Positions 44,028 through 52,432 of a DNA stretch of 64,000 nucleotides are shown in pieces (within the stretch, counting starts at the first letter, position 1; each line of letters starts with the position of its first letter). Below the pieces are notes generated by a model that was not told where the DNA came from, did not search any database, and saw nothing but the letters and a program-made list of their open reading frames with translations. The stretch is from Cellulomonas fengjieae. Its GTDB lineage: Bacteria > Actinomycetota > Actinomycetes > Actinomycetales > Cellulomonadaceae. The translations under genes were made by a program, and so were the position numbers. The stretch is taken from NCBI RefSeq assembly GCF_018388465.1, contig NZ_CP074404.1, positions 3,286,001 to 3,350,000 on the forward strand. The letters run 5' to 3'.

Positions 44028-44090
44028 ATGAAGTCCAAAGTTCACAGAGCGGAAACCGATCGCGGGTTGTGAAGTCATAGATTCACAACC
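44028..44090. promoter_or_regulatory. Two related inverted repeats in the XRE/NCS1 divergent region
   Basis: Site 1 (44028-44045) is ATGAAGTCCAAAGTTCAC; site 2 (44069-44086) is GTGAAGTCATAGATTCAC, and site 2 extends to a perfect 9-bp inverted repeat GGTTGTGAA / TTCACAACC (44065-44090). They share 13 of 18 bases and lie 41 bp apart, about four helical turns, as expected for paired operators of the XRE-cupin protein. Confidence 0.65.
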
Positions 44091-44200
44091 GTTCAGCAAT
44101 CGCTTCACCGTACGGGATGACAGACACAGACGGACAGAGCTCGTCGGGACGCCGACGAGCCCGCTCCGACCCCAGCGCCCCTCCCCGCGTGAGGACCACC

Positions 44201-45802
44201 ATGAACCCTGGACAAGCTCCGTCCGAAGCTCTGCCGAACGACGTCTTCGAGGCCGCCGGCCTGCCCCCGGGCGCCGGGGTCATCAAGCCGAGCTACGACC
44301 CGCAGCTCACCAACGAGGACCTGGCGCCGCTGAAGAAGCAGACCTGGTCGTCGTACAACATCTTCGCGTTCTGGATGTCCGACGTGCACAGCGTCGGCGG
44401 CTACGTCACGGCCGGCAGCCTGTTCGCGCTCGGCATCGCCAGCTGGCAGGTGCTCGTCGCGCTGATCGTCGGCATCGTCATCGTGCAGGTCTTCTGCAAC
44501 CTCGTCGCCAAGCCGAGCCAGAAGACGGGTGTCCCCTACCCGGTCATCAACCGCGCGGTGTTCGGCGTGCTCGGCGCCAACATCCCCGCGATCATCCGCG
44601 GCCTGATCGCGGTGGCCTGGTACGGGGTGCAGACGTTCCTCGCGGCCGAGGCGCTCAACATCATCTTCCTGAAGTTCATCCCGAGCTCCGCGCAGCTGCT
44701 GGAGACCAGCTTCGTCGGCCTGTCGACGCTCGGCTGGATCTCCTACGCGATCCTCTGGGTCGCCCAGGCCGCGCTCTTCTGGCGAGGGATGGAGACCATC
44801 CGCAAGTTCATCGACTGGGCCGGTCCGGCCGTGTACGTCGTGATGATCATGCTGGCGGTCTACCTGGTCTCCGAGGCGGGCTGGAGCAACATCTCGTTCA
44901 GCCTGTCGTCCGGACCGCCCAAGGGCTTCTGGGCGTCGATCCCCGTGATGCTCGGGGCGATCGCGCTCGTCGTGGCCTACTTCTCGGGGCCGATGCTGAA
45001 CTTCGGCGACTTCGCCCGGTACGGCAAGAGCTTCGGCGCGGTGAAGAAGGGCAACTTCCTCGGGCTGCCCGTCAACTTCCTGTTCTTCTCGCTGCTGACC
45101 GTCATCTGCGCGTCGGCGACCGTCCCCGTGTTCGGCGAGCTCATCACGGACCCGATCCACACGGTCGAGCGGATCGACACCCCGTTCGCGATCCTGCTCG
45201 GCGGCCTCACCTTCGTCATCGCAACGGTCGGCATCAACATCGTCGCCAACTTCATCTCCCCCGCGTTCGACTTCTCCAACGTCTCCCCGCAGAAGATCAG
45301 CTGGCGGATGGGCGGCATGATCGCGGCCGTCGGCTCGGTGATCCTGACGCCGTGGAACTGGTACTCCAACGCGGACGCCATCCACTACACGCTCGGCGTC
45401 CTGGGGGCGCTGATCGGCCCGCTGTTCGGCATCCTCATCGCCGGTTACTACGTGATCAGCAAGCAGCGCGTGCACGTCGACGACATGTTCACGCTGGCCC
45501 CGACCGGCAAGTACTGGTACTCCGGCGGCTACAACCGCAACGCGGTGTCCACCGTGCTCGTCGCGGGGCTCGTGGCGATCGCCGCCGCCGTGCTGCCGAA
45601 GGCGTTCGCGGACGCGGGTGCGTTCGACGTCACCTGGATCGCGCAGTACAGCTGGTTCATCGGGTGCGGGGTGGGGTTCGCGCTCTTCGTGTTCCTCGAG
45701 CGCCGCAACCCGCAGATCCCCCAGCTGGACCCGGCCGACGAGCACGTCTCCGACGGCACGGTCGAGGAGCGCACGGGCATGTCGGTAGAGGTTGTGGCCT
45801 GA
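44201..45802 (+). CDS. NCS1-family permease (allantoin/purine-related base)
   Basis: 533 residues from the ATG at 44201, five bases after GAGGA; an upstream ATG at 44117 in the same frame lacks a clear site and would add a disordered Ser/Arg-rich stretch. About 12 membrane helices. NCS1 marks: LTNEDLAPLKKQTWSSYNIFAFW-type N-terminus (substrate-site Trp and Asn), GVPYPVINRAVFG in helix 3, and the NFGDFARYGKS loop. Cytoplasmic-membrane symporter, here most likely for allantoin given the genes that follow. First gene of the catabolic operon. Confidence 0.88.
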   Translation: MNPGQAPSEALPNDVFEAAGLPPGAGVIKPSYDPQLTNEDLAPLKKQTWSSYNIFAFWMSDVHSVGGYVTAGSLFALGIASWQVLVALIVGIVIVQVFCNLVAKPSQKTGVPYPVINRAVFGVLGANIPAIIRGLIAVAWYGVQTFLAAEALNIIFLKFIPSSAQLLETSFVGLSTLGWISYAILWVAQAALFWRGMETIRKFIDWAGPAVYVVMIMLAVYLVSEAGWSNISFSLSSGPPKGFWASIPVMLGAIALVVAYFSGPMLNFGDFARYGKSFGAVKKGNFLGLPVNFLFFSLLTVICASATVPVFGELITDPIHTVERIDTPFAILLGGLTFVIATVGINIVANFISPAFDFSNVSPQKISWRMGGMIAAVGSVILTPWNWYSNADAIHYTLGVLGALIGPLFGILIAGYYVISKQRVHVDDMFTLAPTGKYWYSGGYNRNAVSTVLVAGLVAIAAAVLPKAFADAGAFDVTWIAQYSWFIGCGVGFALFVFLERRNPQIPQLDPADEHVSDGTVEERTGMSVEVVA

Positions 45803-45805
45803 CCC

Positions 45806-46564
45806 ATGCACATCCGGGTCATCAACCCCAACACCACCCGGGCGATGACCGACCTGATCGGTCGGTCAGCCCGGGTGGTGGCGGCCCCGGGCACCGTCGT
45901 CGACGCGGTCCAGCCGACGATGGGTCCGGCGTCGATCGAGAGCCACTACGAGGAGGCGCTGGCCGTGCCAGGGCTCCTGGAGCAGGTCGCCCTGGGCGAG
46001 TCGGAGGGGGTCGACGGGTACGTCGTGGCCTGCTTCGGGGACCCCGGCGTCGACGCTGCGCGCGAGCTGGCGCGCGGGCCGGTGATCGGGATCGCCGAGG
46101 CCGCGATGCACGCCGCGGCGCTGGTCGGCCGGCGCTTCACCGTGGTGACGACGCTGGGCCGCACCACGGCGCGGGCCCGCGAGCTCGCGGACCGCTACGG
46201 CTTCCGTGAGTCGTGCGTCGCCGTCCGCGCGTGCGAGATCTCCGTGCTGGGCCTCGAGCAGCCGGGCGCCCGCGAGCGGCTCACCGCCGAGTGCCGCCGC
46301 GCGGTCCAGCAGGACGGCGCCGACGCGGTCGTCCTGGGCTGCGCGGGCATGGCGGAGCTGTGCGCGGCGATCGCCGACGACATCGGCGTGCCCGTGGTCG
46401 ACGGTGTGGCGGCCGGCACGGTGCTCGTGCAGTCCCTCCTGGCGCTCGGTCTGCGACCCGGCGCCGGCGGGGAGTACGCGCCGCCGCCAGCCAAGCCGAT
46501 GTCCGGCCTGCTGGCGGGCTTCGAGATCCGCGCGGACGCGGCCGTGCCCGTGGCCGTAGCCTGA
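45806..46564 (+). CDS. Allantoin/hydantoin racemase
   Basis: 252 residues, Asp/Glu racemase superfamily. INPNTTRAMT near residue 6 is the hydantoin-racemase signature. The two catalytic cysteines are in VACFGDPG near 75 and VLGCAGMAEL near 180. It begins three bases after the permease stop. In this setting it interconverts R- and S-allantoin so that both isomers reach allantoinase. Confidence 0.9.
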   Translation: MHIRVINPNTTRAMTDLIGRSARVVAAPGTVVDAVQPTMGPASIESHYEEALAVPGLLEQVALGESEGVDGYVVACFGDPGVDAARELARGPVIGIAEAAMHAAALVGRRFTVVTTLGRTTARARELADRYGFRESCVAVRACEISVLGLEQPGARERLTAECRRAVQQDGADAVVLGCAGMAELCAAIADDIGVPVVDGVAAGTVLVQSLLALGLRPGAGGEYAPPPAKPMSGLLAGFEIRADAAVPVAVA

Positions 46565-46590
46565 CGCAGCAGACCACCACGGGAGCCGCC

Positions 46591-47928
46591 ATGAGCCTGC
46601 CTGACCTCGTCGTCCGCGCGCACCGCGCCTGGGTGGGCAATGCCTGGCGCCCGGCGCACGTCGCCGTGACCGACGGGCGCATCGCGGCGCTCGACGGCCC
46701 CGTCCCCGACACCGTCCCGGTGGTCGACCTGGCCGACGACGAGGTGCTCCTGCCCGGCCTGGTCGACAGCCACGTGCACGTCAACGAGCCCGGCCGGACC
46801 GCCTGGGAGGGGTTCGCGTCAGCGACCCGCGCGGCCGCCGCGGGTGGCGTGACCACGCTCGTCGACATGCCGCTCAACTCGATCCCGCCCACCACGACCG
46901 TCGAGGCGCTGGACGCCAAGCGCGCCGCGACCGACGGCAAGCTCAGCGTCGACGTGGCGTTCTGGGGCGGCGCGGTGCCCGACAACCTGGGCGGGCTGGG
47001 CCCGCTGCACGCGGCGGGCGTGCGTGGGTTCAAGGCGTTCCTCGCCCCGTCGGGGGTCGACGAGTTCGGGCACCTGGACGACGACCAGCTCGAGGCCGCC
47101 CTGGCGGAGGTGGCCGCGCTCGGCAGCGTGCTGATCGTGCACGCCGAGCACCCCGCCGACCTGCTCGGCGGCGGTGCGCTGGGCCCGCACTACGCCGACT
47201 TCCTGGCGAGCCGGCCGCCGGTCAGCGAGCGGCACGCCATCGCGGGCCTGATCGACGCGATGCGGCGCACGGGGGCCCGGGCGCACGTCCTGCACCTGTC
47301 GGACGCCGGCTCGCTCGACCTGATCCGCGCCGCCAGGACCGAGGGCCTGCCGCTGACCGTCGAGACGTGCCCGCACTACCTGGCGCTCCGGGCACAGGAC
47401 GTGCCGGCCGCCGCGACGCAGTTCAAGTGCTGTCCCCCGATCCGGGACGGCACCAACCAGGACCTCCTCTGGGAGGCCGTGCTGGACGGGACCGTCGACG
47501 CGATCGTCTCCGACCACTCGCCCTCCACCGCCGATCTCAAGAACGCCGACTTCGGGCTGTCCTGGGGCGGCATCGCCGGCCTCCAGCTCGGGCTGTCGGT
47601 GGTCTGGACCGAGGCGCGCCGCCGCGGGGTCCCCCTGGAGGCGCTGCTGCCGCTGCTCACCACCGGGCCCGCGCGCGTCGCGGGCGTGGCGGCGGGGACC
47701 CTGGCGGTCGGCGCACCCGCGCACCTCGTGGCGTTCGCACCCGACGACGAGCGGGTGATCGACGTGCACACGCTGGAGCACCGCAACCCGGTGTCGCCCT
47801 ACGACGGCGCCACGGTGGCCGGAGCCGTGCGGACGGTGTGGCTGCACGGCGACGTCGTGGTCAGCGCGGGCCGGGTGACCGGCCCCGGGCGCGGGCGCGT
47901 GCTCCTGCCGGAGACCGCCCGTGCCTGA
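46591..47928 (+). CDS. allB: Allantoinase
   Basis: 445 residues, cyclic amidohydrolase fold. Metal-binding H61 and H63 in LVDSHVHVNEPGRT, carboxylated K148 in GVRGFKAFLAPSG, further metal histidines in VHAEHP and HVLHLSD, and Asp in VSDHSPS near 311; FKCCPPIRD is an allantoinase mark. GGGAG precedes the ATG by about six bases. It opens the hydantoin ring: allantoin plus water to allantoate. Confidence 0.95.
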   Translation: MSLPDLVVRAHRAWVGNAWRPAHVAVTDGRIAALDGPVPDTVPVVDLADDEVLLPGLVDSHVHVNEPGRTAWEGFASATRAAAAGGVTTLVDMPLNSIPPTTTVEALDAKRAATDGKLSVDVAFWGGAVPDNLGGLGPLHAAGVRGFKAFLAPSGVDEFGHLDDDQLEAALAEVAALGSVLIVHAEHPADLLGGGALGPHYADFLASRPPVSERHAIAGLIDAMRRTGARAHVLHLSDAGSLDLIRAARTEGLPLTVETCPHYLALRAQDVPAAATQFKCCPPIRDGTNQDLLWEAVLDGTVDAIVSDHSPSTADLKNADFGLSWGGIAGLQLGLSVVWTEARRRGVPLEALLPLLTTGPARVAGVAAGTLAVGAPAHLVAFAPDDERVIDVHTLEHRNPVSPYDGATVAGAVRTVWLHGDVVVSAGRVTGPGRGRVLLPETARA

Positions 47929-47932
47929 GCCG

Positions 47933-48634
47933 TCAGGCCTCGCGGTGCCGGTGCCCGAGCACCGCGACCGCCACGGCCAGCACCCCCGCCACCAGCATCC
48001 CCACGCCGACGCCCTGATCGCCGCTGGCGCGCAGCAGCAGCGCGCCGACCGCAGCACCCACCAGGATCAGCAGCACGGCGAGCGAGCGCCGCGCCCAGCC
48101 GTCACCCGCGCCGCCGGCCAGCCGGCTGTCCGCGGCGAGACCCGTGAGGGTCGAGGTCACGACGACCGTGGTGACGTCCTTGACGGCCAGCCGTCGCGCG
48201 CTCGCGGCCTGCAGGCCCATCGCGAGGGCCAGCACGGTGGTGACGGTCAGCGCCCAGAGGCTGCCCTCCTCCGGCGGCGCGACGAGCGCACCGACGCCGA
48301 GCAGGATCGCCAGCACACCGGTCGCGGCGAACGTGCCGCTCGTGCGGTCCGACCAGCCGGCGGGCGCGGTCCGCAGCACACGTCCGCCCAGCGCGGCACC
48401 CACCAGGAAGCCGACCAGCGCGAGCGCCGGCCCGAGCACGGGCAGGTCGTCGGCGCCCGCGAGCCCCATGCCGAGGATGACCACGTTGCCGGTCATGTTC
48501 GCCGTGAACACGCGGTCCAGGCCCAGGTATCCGACGGCGTCGACGATGCCGGTCGTGAACGTCAGTGCCAGCATCAGCACCAGGTGTCGGCGCGCGTGGT
48601 CCCAGGTCTTCACGGCGTCATGGTGGGGGTGCAT
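47933..48634 (-). CDS. DUF1275 (YoaK-type) membrane protein
   Basis: 233 residues from the ATG at 48634; no good ribosome binding site is visible, so the start is uncertain. About six membrane helices, with the family motif TFTTGIVDAVGYLGLDRVFTANMTGN-like segment (split) near 25-50 and QAASARRLAVKDVTTVVVTSTLTGL near 145. Function of the family unknown. It faces against the purine operon and its start is only five bases from that of the next plus-strand gene, so each promoter must lie inside the other gene. Confidence 0.82.
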   Translation of the reverse strand: MHPHHDAVKTWDHARRHLVLMLALTFTTGIVDAVGYLGLDRVFTANMTGNVVILGMGLAGADDLPVLGPALALVGFLVGAALGGRVLRTAPAGWSDRTSGTFAATGVLAILLGVGALVAPPEEGSLWALTVTTVLALAMGLQAASARRLAVKDVTTVVVTSTLTGLAADSRLAGGAGDGWARRSLAVLLILVGAAVGALLLRASGDQGVGVGMLVAGVLAVAVAVLGHRHREA

Positions 48635-48639
48635 GGCCG

Positions 48640-49722
48640 ATGAGTGCAATTCTGCAGCCCGGTGCCGGGCAGATCCGCGGGGCGGCCTACCTCCCGTCCA
48701 CCCCGCAGACCGTCCTGTGGGGGCGGCTGCCGTGCGAGGCCGACGCCCCCGTGCTCCGCATCGAGCCGGGCACCGAGGTCACGATCGACACCGTCAGCCA
48801 CGAGGGCCTGCTCGACGACCAGGGCAGCGACCCGCTGGCGTACTTCGGCGGCCACGGCGTCGCGCCGCACGACGTGCTCACCGACGCGGTCGAGATCGTC
48901 CGCACCCTGACGCGCGACCCCGCCGACGGGCCGCACGTCGTGACCGGGCCGATCCACGTCGCGGGTGCGCTGCCGGGCGACCTCCTGGCGATCACGGTCC
49001 TGGAGACGACCCCGCGCGTGCCGTACGGCGTGATCTCGAGCCGGCACGGACGCGGGTCCCTGGCCGGGGAGCTCCCGCGCGGCCCGCAGAACGTGAGCGT
49101 CTTCACCACGGTGGAGAGCAGGGACACCGGCCTCGTCGGCTGCCTGCCCGCGGTCGAGGGCGGCGCGCGCCTGGTCGAGTTCCCGCTGGCGCCCTTCCTC
49201 GGGATCATGGGTGTCGCGGTGCCCGGGCACGCCCGCCCGCACTCCGTCCCGCCGGGCACCCACGGCGGCAACCTCGACATCAACCTCCTCCAGGTGGGCA
49301 GCACGCTCTACCTGCCCGTGCAGGTGCCGGGCGCGCTCGCGTACGTGGGCGACCCGCACTTCGCGCAGGGCGACGGCGAGGTGGCGCTGACCGCGCTGGA
49401 GGCGTCCCTGCGGGTCACGCTGCGGTTCGACGTGGTCCCGGCCGCCGAGGCGCTGGTCGAGTTCGGCCCGTTCGTCGGGCCGCTGGTGCGCACGCCCGAG
49501 TACCTGGTGCCGACCGGCCTGGACGCGGACCTGGGCGAGGCGGTGCGCAAGTGCGTCCGGGCCGCGCTCGCGCTGCTGGAGGCGCGCTGGGGCCTCGACG
49601 AGCACCTCGCGTACGCCTACCTGTCGGCGGCCACCGACATCGACATCTCCCAGGTGGTCGACCAGGTGTGCGGGGCGCACGCGCGGATCCGCGTCGCCGA
49701 CCTGGACGGGGTGTCCCGATGA
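48640..49722 (+). CDS. Acetamidase/formamidase family amidohydrolase
   Basis: 360 residues. FmdA/AmdA family marks: RIEPGTEVTIDTVSHEG near 41-57, GPIHVAGALPGDLLAITVL near 104, FLGIMGVAVPG near 186, THGGNLDI near 208 and the acidic YVGDPHFAQGDGEVALTALE near 236. These enzymes hydrolyse small amides such as formamide and acetamide with metal. In an allantoin operon it may act on an amide such as oxamate, formamide or ureidoglycine-derived carbamoyl compounds; this is inference. Ends with an ATGA overlap into the next gene. Confidence 0.87.
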   Translation: MSAILQPGAGQIRGAAYLPSTPQTVLWGRLPCEADAPVLRIEPGTEVTIDTVSHEGLLDDQGSDPLAYFGGHGVAPHDVLTDAVEIVRTLTRDPADGPHVVTGPIHVAGALPGDLLAITVLETTPRVPYGVISSRHGRGSLAGELPRGPQNVSVFTTVESRDTGLVGCLPAVEGGARLVEFPLAPFLGIMGVAVPGHARPHSVPPGTHGGNLDINLLQVGSTLYLPVQVPGALAYVGDPHFAQGDGEVALTALEASLRVTLRFDVVPAAEALVEFGPFVGPLVRTPEYLVPTGLDADLGEAVRKCVRAALALLEARWGLDEHLAYAYLSAATDIDISQVVDQVCGAHARIRVADLDGVSR

Positions 49723-51227
49723 ACCTCCCGCCCGACCTGCAGGGGGCGTTCGCCGCCTACGAGCGCGCGCTCGCGTCCGACGACGTCGCAGCCCTCGACG
49801 ACGCGTTCGCGCCGGGGCCGGACACGCTGCGCGGTGACGCCGACGGCCTGCTCGTCGGGCACGACGCCATCAGCGCGTTCCGCGGCACCCGCGGCGGCAT
49901 CACGCCCCGCGTGCTGGACCGGGTCGAGTACCGGCGCCTGGCCGACGACTGCTGGTTGATCGTCGCGACCTCCCGCTACCAGGGCGGGGGCACCGGCCTG
50001 CAGACCCAGGTGTGGCAGCGGTCCGACGGGCGCTGGCGCATCACGGCGGCCCACGTCACCGGCCGCACACCGAGCTTCGACCGCTCGGTGTGGCGCACGG
50101 TCGGCGACCCGCTCTACCAGGGTGCGTTCGAGGGGCCGCTGCTCGGCCTGCGGGTCGCCGTCAAGGACGTGTTCGCCGTGCGCGGCTACCGGATCGGCGC
50201 GGGCAACCCGGTCTGGCTGCGGGAGGCCGCCCGCGAGCGCCAGCACGCCCCGGCGGTGCTCGACCTGCTCAAGGGCGGGGCGTCGGTGCGCGGGCTGGCC
50301 CGCACGGACGAGTTCGCGTACTCGATCGCGGGCGCCAACCCGCACTACGGCACCCCCGCCAACGGCGCGCTGCCCGGGGCCCTGCCGGGCGGCTCGTCGA
50401 GCGGCCCCGCGACCGCCGTCGCCACGGGCCAGGCGGACGTGGGGCTGGGCAGCGACACCGCCGGCTCGATCCGGGTCCCCGCGAGCTACCAGGGACTGTG
50501 GGGGTTGCGCACGACGCACGGGCTGGTGCCGCGCCAGGGGATGGCACCGCTCGCGCCGTCGTTCGACACGGTCGGCTGGCTGACCAGGGACGGGGCGACG
50601 CTCGAGGCGGTCGCCACCTGGTGCCTGGAGGACGACGCGCCCCTGCTCCCGTCCCGCCGGGTCGTCCCGGTCGAGGTCCTGCGGCTGGTCGAGCCCGCGA
50701 CCCGCGAGTCGTTCGAGGCGTGGGCCGCGGGCACCGTCGAGGAGATCGAGGTCGGACCGCTCGACGCGTGGTTCGAGGCGTTCCGGGTGGTGCAGGCCGC
50801 CGAGGCGTGGCGGGCGCACGGCACGTGGATCGAGGCACACCCGGATGCCGTGGGACCCGGCGTGCGGGAGCGGTTCGCGACCGCGCGGGACGTGACCGCG
50901 GAGCAGGAGGCGGTCGCGCGCGCCGAGGTCGAGCGGCTCGCGTCGGTGATCCAGGCGATCGCCGACGATGCCGTCGTGGTGCTGCCGACCACGCCCGGGC
51001 CGGCCCCCTCCCGCACCGCGAGCGCCGACGAGCTCGACCGCGTCCGCGCCGCGACCCTGCGGATGACCGCCGTGGCCGGCATCGGCGGCCTGCCCGCGCT
51101 GTCCGTCCCCCTCCTGCGCTTCCCGTCCCCGCTCGGCACCGCCCCCGTCGGTGTCTGCTTCGTCGGCCCCCGCGGCAGCGATCTGTCGCTGGTCCGGCAC
51201 GCCCGCTCCCTGGAAGGACCCGCATGA
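49719..51227 (+). CDS. AtzH-like (DUF3225) domain fused to an amidase
   Basis: 502 residues. The first 125 residues are an AtzH/DUF3225 domain of NTF2-like fold (FAAYERALASDD, FAPGPDTL, FRGTRGGI, WQRSDGRWRITAAHVT). From about 130 comes an amidase-signature enzyme with Lys149 in VAVKDVF, the serine cluster 226-228 in LPGGSSSG and nucleophile S250 in DTAGSIRVPA. AtzH and the amidase AtzE are separate partners in cyanuric acid breakdown, where they hydrolyse carboxylated ureas; here they are one chain. A role on ureido compounds from allantoate is likely but unproved. ATGA overlaps on both sides. Confidence 0.88.
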   Translation: MNLPPDLQGAFAAYERALASDDVAALDDAFAPGPDTLRGDADGLLVGHDAISAFRGTRGGITPRVLDRVEYRRLADDCWLIVATSRYQGGGTGLQTQVWQRSDGRWRITAAHVTGRTPSFDRSVWRTVGDPLYQGAFEGPLLGLRVAVKDVFAVRGYRIGAGNPVWLREAARERQHAPAVLDLLKGGASVRGLARTDEFAYSIAGANPHYGTPANGALPGALPGGSSSGPATAVATGQADVGLGSDTAGSIRVPASYQGLWGLRTTHGLVPRQGMAPLAPSFDTVGWLTRDGATLEAVATWCLEDDAPLLPSRRVVPVEVLRLVEPATRESFEAWAAGTVEEIEVGPLDAWFEAFRVVQAAEAWRAHGTWIEAHPDAVGPGVRERFATARDVTAEQEAVARAEVERLASVIQAIADDAVVVLPTTPGPAPSRTASADELDRVRAATLRMTAVAGIGGLPALSVPLLRFPSPLGTAPVGVCFVGPRGSDLSLVRHARSLEGPA

Positions 51228-52432
51228 CCGCCCCGGTCAACCCGCCCACCCGCCTGCTGATGGGACCCGGGCCGGTCAACGCCGACCCGCGCGTGCTGCG
51301 CGCCCTGTCCACGCCGCTGGTCGGCCAGTACGACCCGGTGATGACGGGCTACATGAACGAGACCATGGCGCTGTACCGCGAGGTCTTCGCGACGAGCAAC
51401 GAGGCGACCGTGCTGGTGGACGGGACGTCGCGGGCGGGCATCGAGGCCGCGCTCGTGTCGCTGGTCCGGCCGGGCCAGCGTGTGCTCGTGCCGGTCTTCG
51501 GGCGCTTCGGGCATCTGCTCGCGGAGATCGCCCTGCGGGCGCAGGCCGAGGTGCACACGATCGAGGTGCCGTGGGGGCAGGTGTTCCCGGCGTCGGTCAT
51601 CGAGGAGGCGGTCGTCCGCGTGCGCCCCCACCTGCTGGCCGTCGTGCAGGGCGACACGTCGACCACCATGCTCCAGCCGCTCGACGAGCTCGGTGCGATC
51701 TGCGAGCGGCACGGCGTGCTGTTCTACACCGATGCCACGGCGTCGCTGGGCGGCAACGCGTTCGAGATGGACGCGTGGGGCCTGGACGCCGCCACGGCAG
51801 GCCTGCAGAAGTGCCTGTCCGGCCCCTCGGGCAGCGCGCCGATCAGCCTCTCCGACCGGGCCGTCGAGGTCGTCCGGGGCCGGCGCCGCATCGAGGCCGG
51901 GATCCGGGAGGAGTCCGACGAGGACGTCGGCGAACCCGTGCACTCGAACTACTTCGACCTCGGCATGATCCTCGACTACTGGGGGCCACGGCGGCTCAAC
52001 CACCACACCGAGGCGACGAGCATGCTGTACGCGGCGCGGGAGTGCGCCCGGATCATCCTCGAGGAGGGCCGGCAGGCCGTCATCGACCGGCACGAGCGGG
52101 CCGGCCGCGCGATGCTCGCGGGGGTCCGCGGCCTGGGGCTGGGGGTGTTCGGGGACGTGGCGCATAAGATGCACAACGTGGTCGCCGTCGAGATCCCCGA
52201 CAGCGTGGACGGCGACGCCGTGCGCGCCGCGATGCTGCGGGACTTCGGCATCGAGATCGGCACGTCCTTCGGCCCCCTGCACGGCAGGGTGTGGCGGATC
52301 GGCACCATGGGCGCCAACGCGCGGCTCGACACCGTGCTGACCACCCTGGCGGCGCTGGAGCAGGTGCTGCGGCGCGCCGGCGCGCGCGTGCCGCACGGGG
52401 GCGGCGTCGACGCCGCCTACGCGGAGGCCTGA
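51224..52432 (+). CDS. pucG: (S)-Ureidoglycine-glyoxylate aminotransferase
   Basis: 402 residues, fold-type I PLP enzyme of the class V (alanine-glyoxylate) group. PLP lysine K196 in AGLQKCLSGPSG, DATASLGG near 170 with the PLP aspartate, VDGTSRAGIEAAL near 65, and SNYFDLGMI near 245, a PucG-like segment. PucG transfers the amino group of ureidoglycine to glyoxylate, giving oxalurate and glycine. Plain alanine/serine-glyoxylate transaminase is the alternative, but the neighbours favour PucG. Confidence 0.85.
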   Translation: MTAPVNPPTRLLMGPGPVNADPRVLRALSTPLVGQYDPVMTGYMNETMALYREVFATSNEATVLVDGTSRAGIEAALVSLVRPGQRVLVPVFGRFGHLLAEIALRAQAEVHTIEVPWGQVFPASVIEEAVVRVRPHLLAVVQGDTSTTMLQPLDELGAICERHGVLFYTDATASLGGNAFEMDAWGLDAATAGLQKCLSGPSGSAPISLSDRAVEVVRGRRRIEAGIREESDEDVGEPVHSNYFDLGMILDYWGPRRLNHHTEATSMLYAARECARIILEEGRQAVIDRHERAGRAMLAGVRGLGLGVFGDVAHKMHNVVAVEIPDSVDGDAVRAAMLRDFGIEIGTSFGPLHGRVWRIGTMGANARLDTVLTTLAALEQVLRRAGARVPHGGGVDAAYAEA

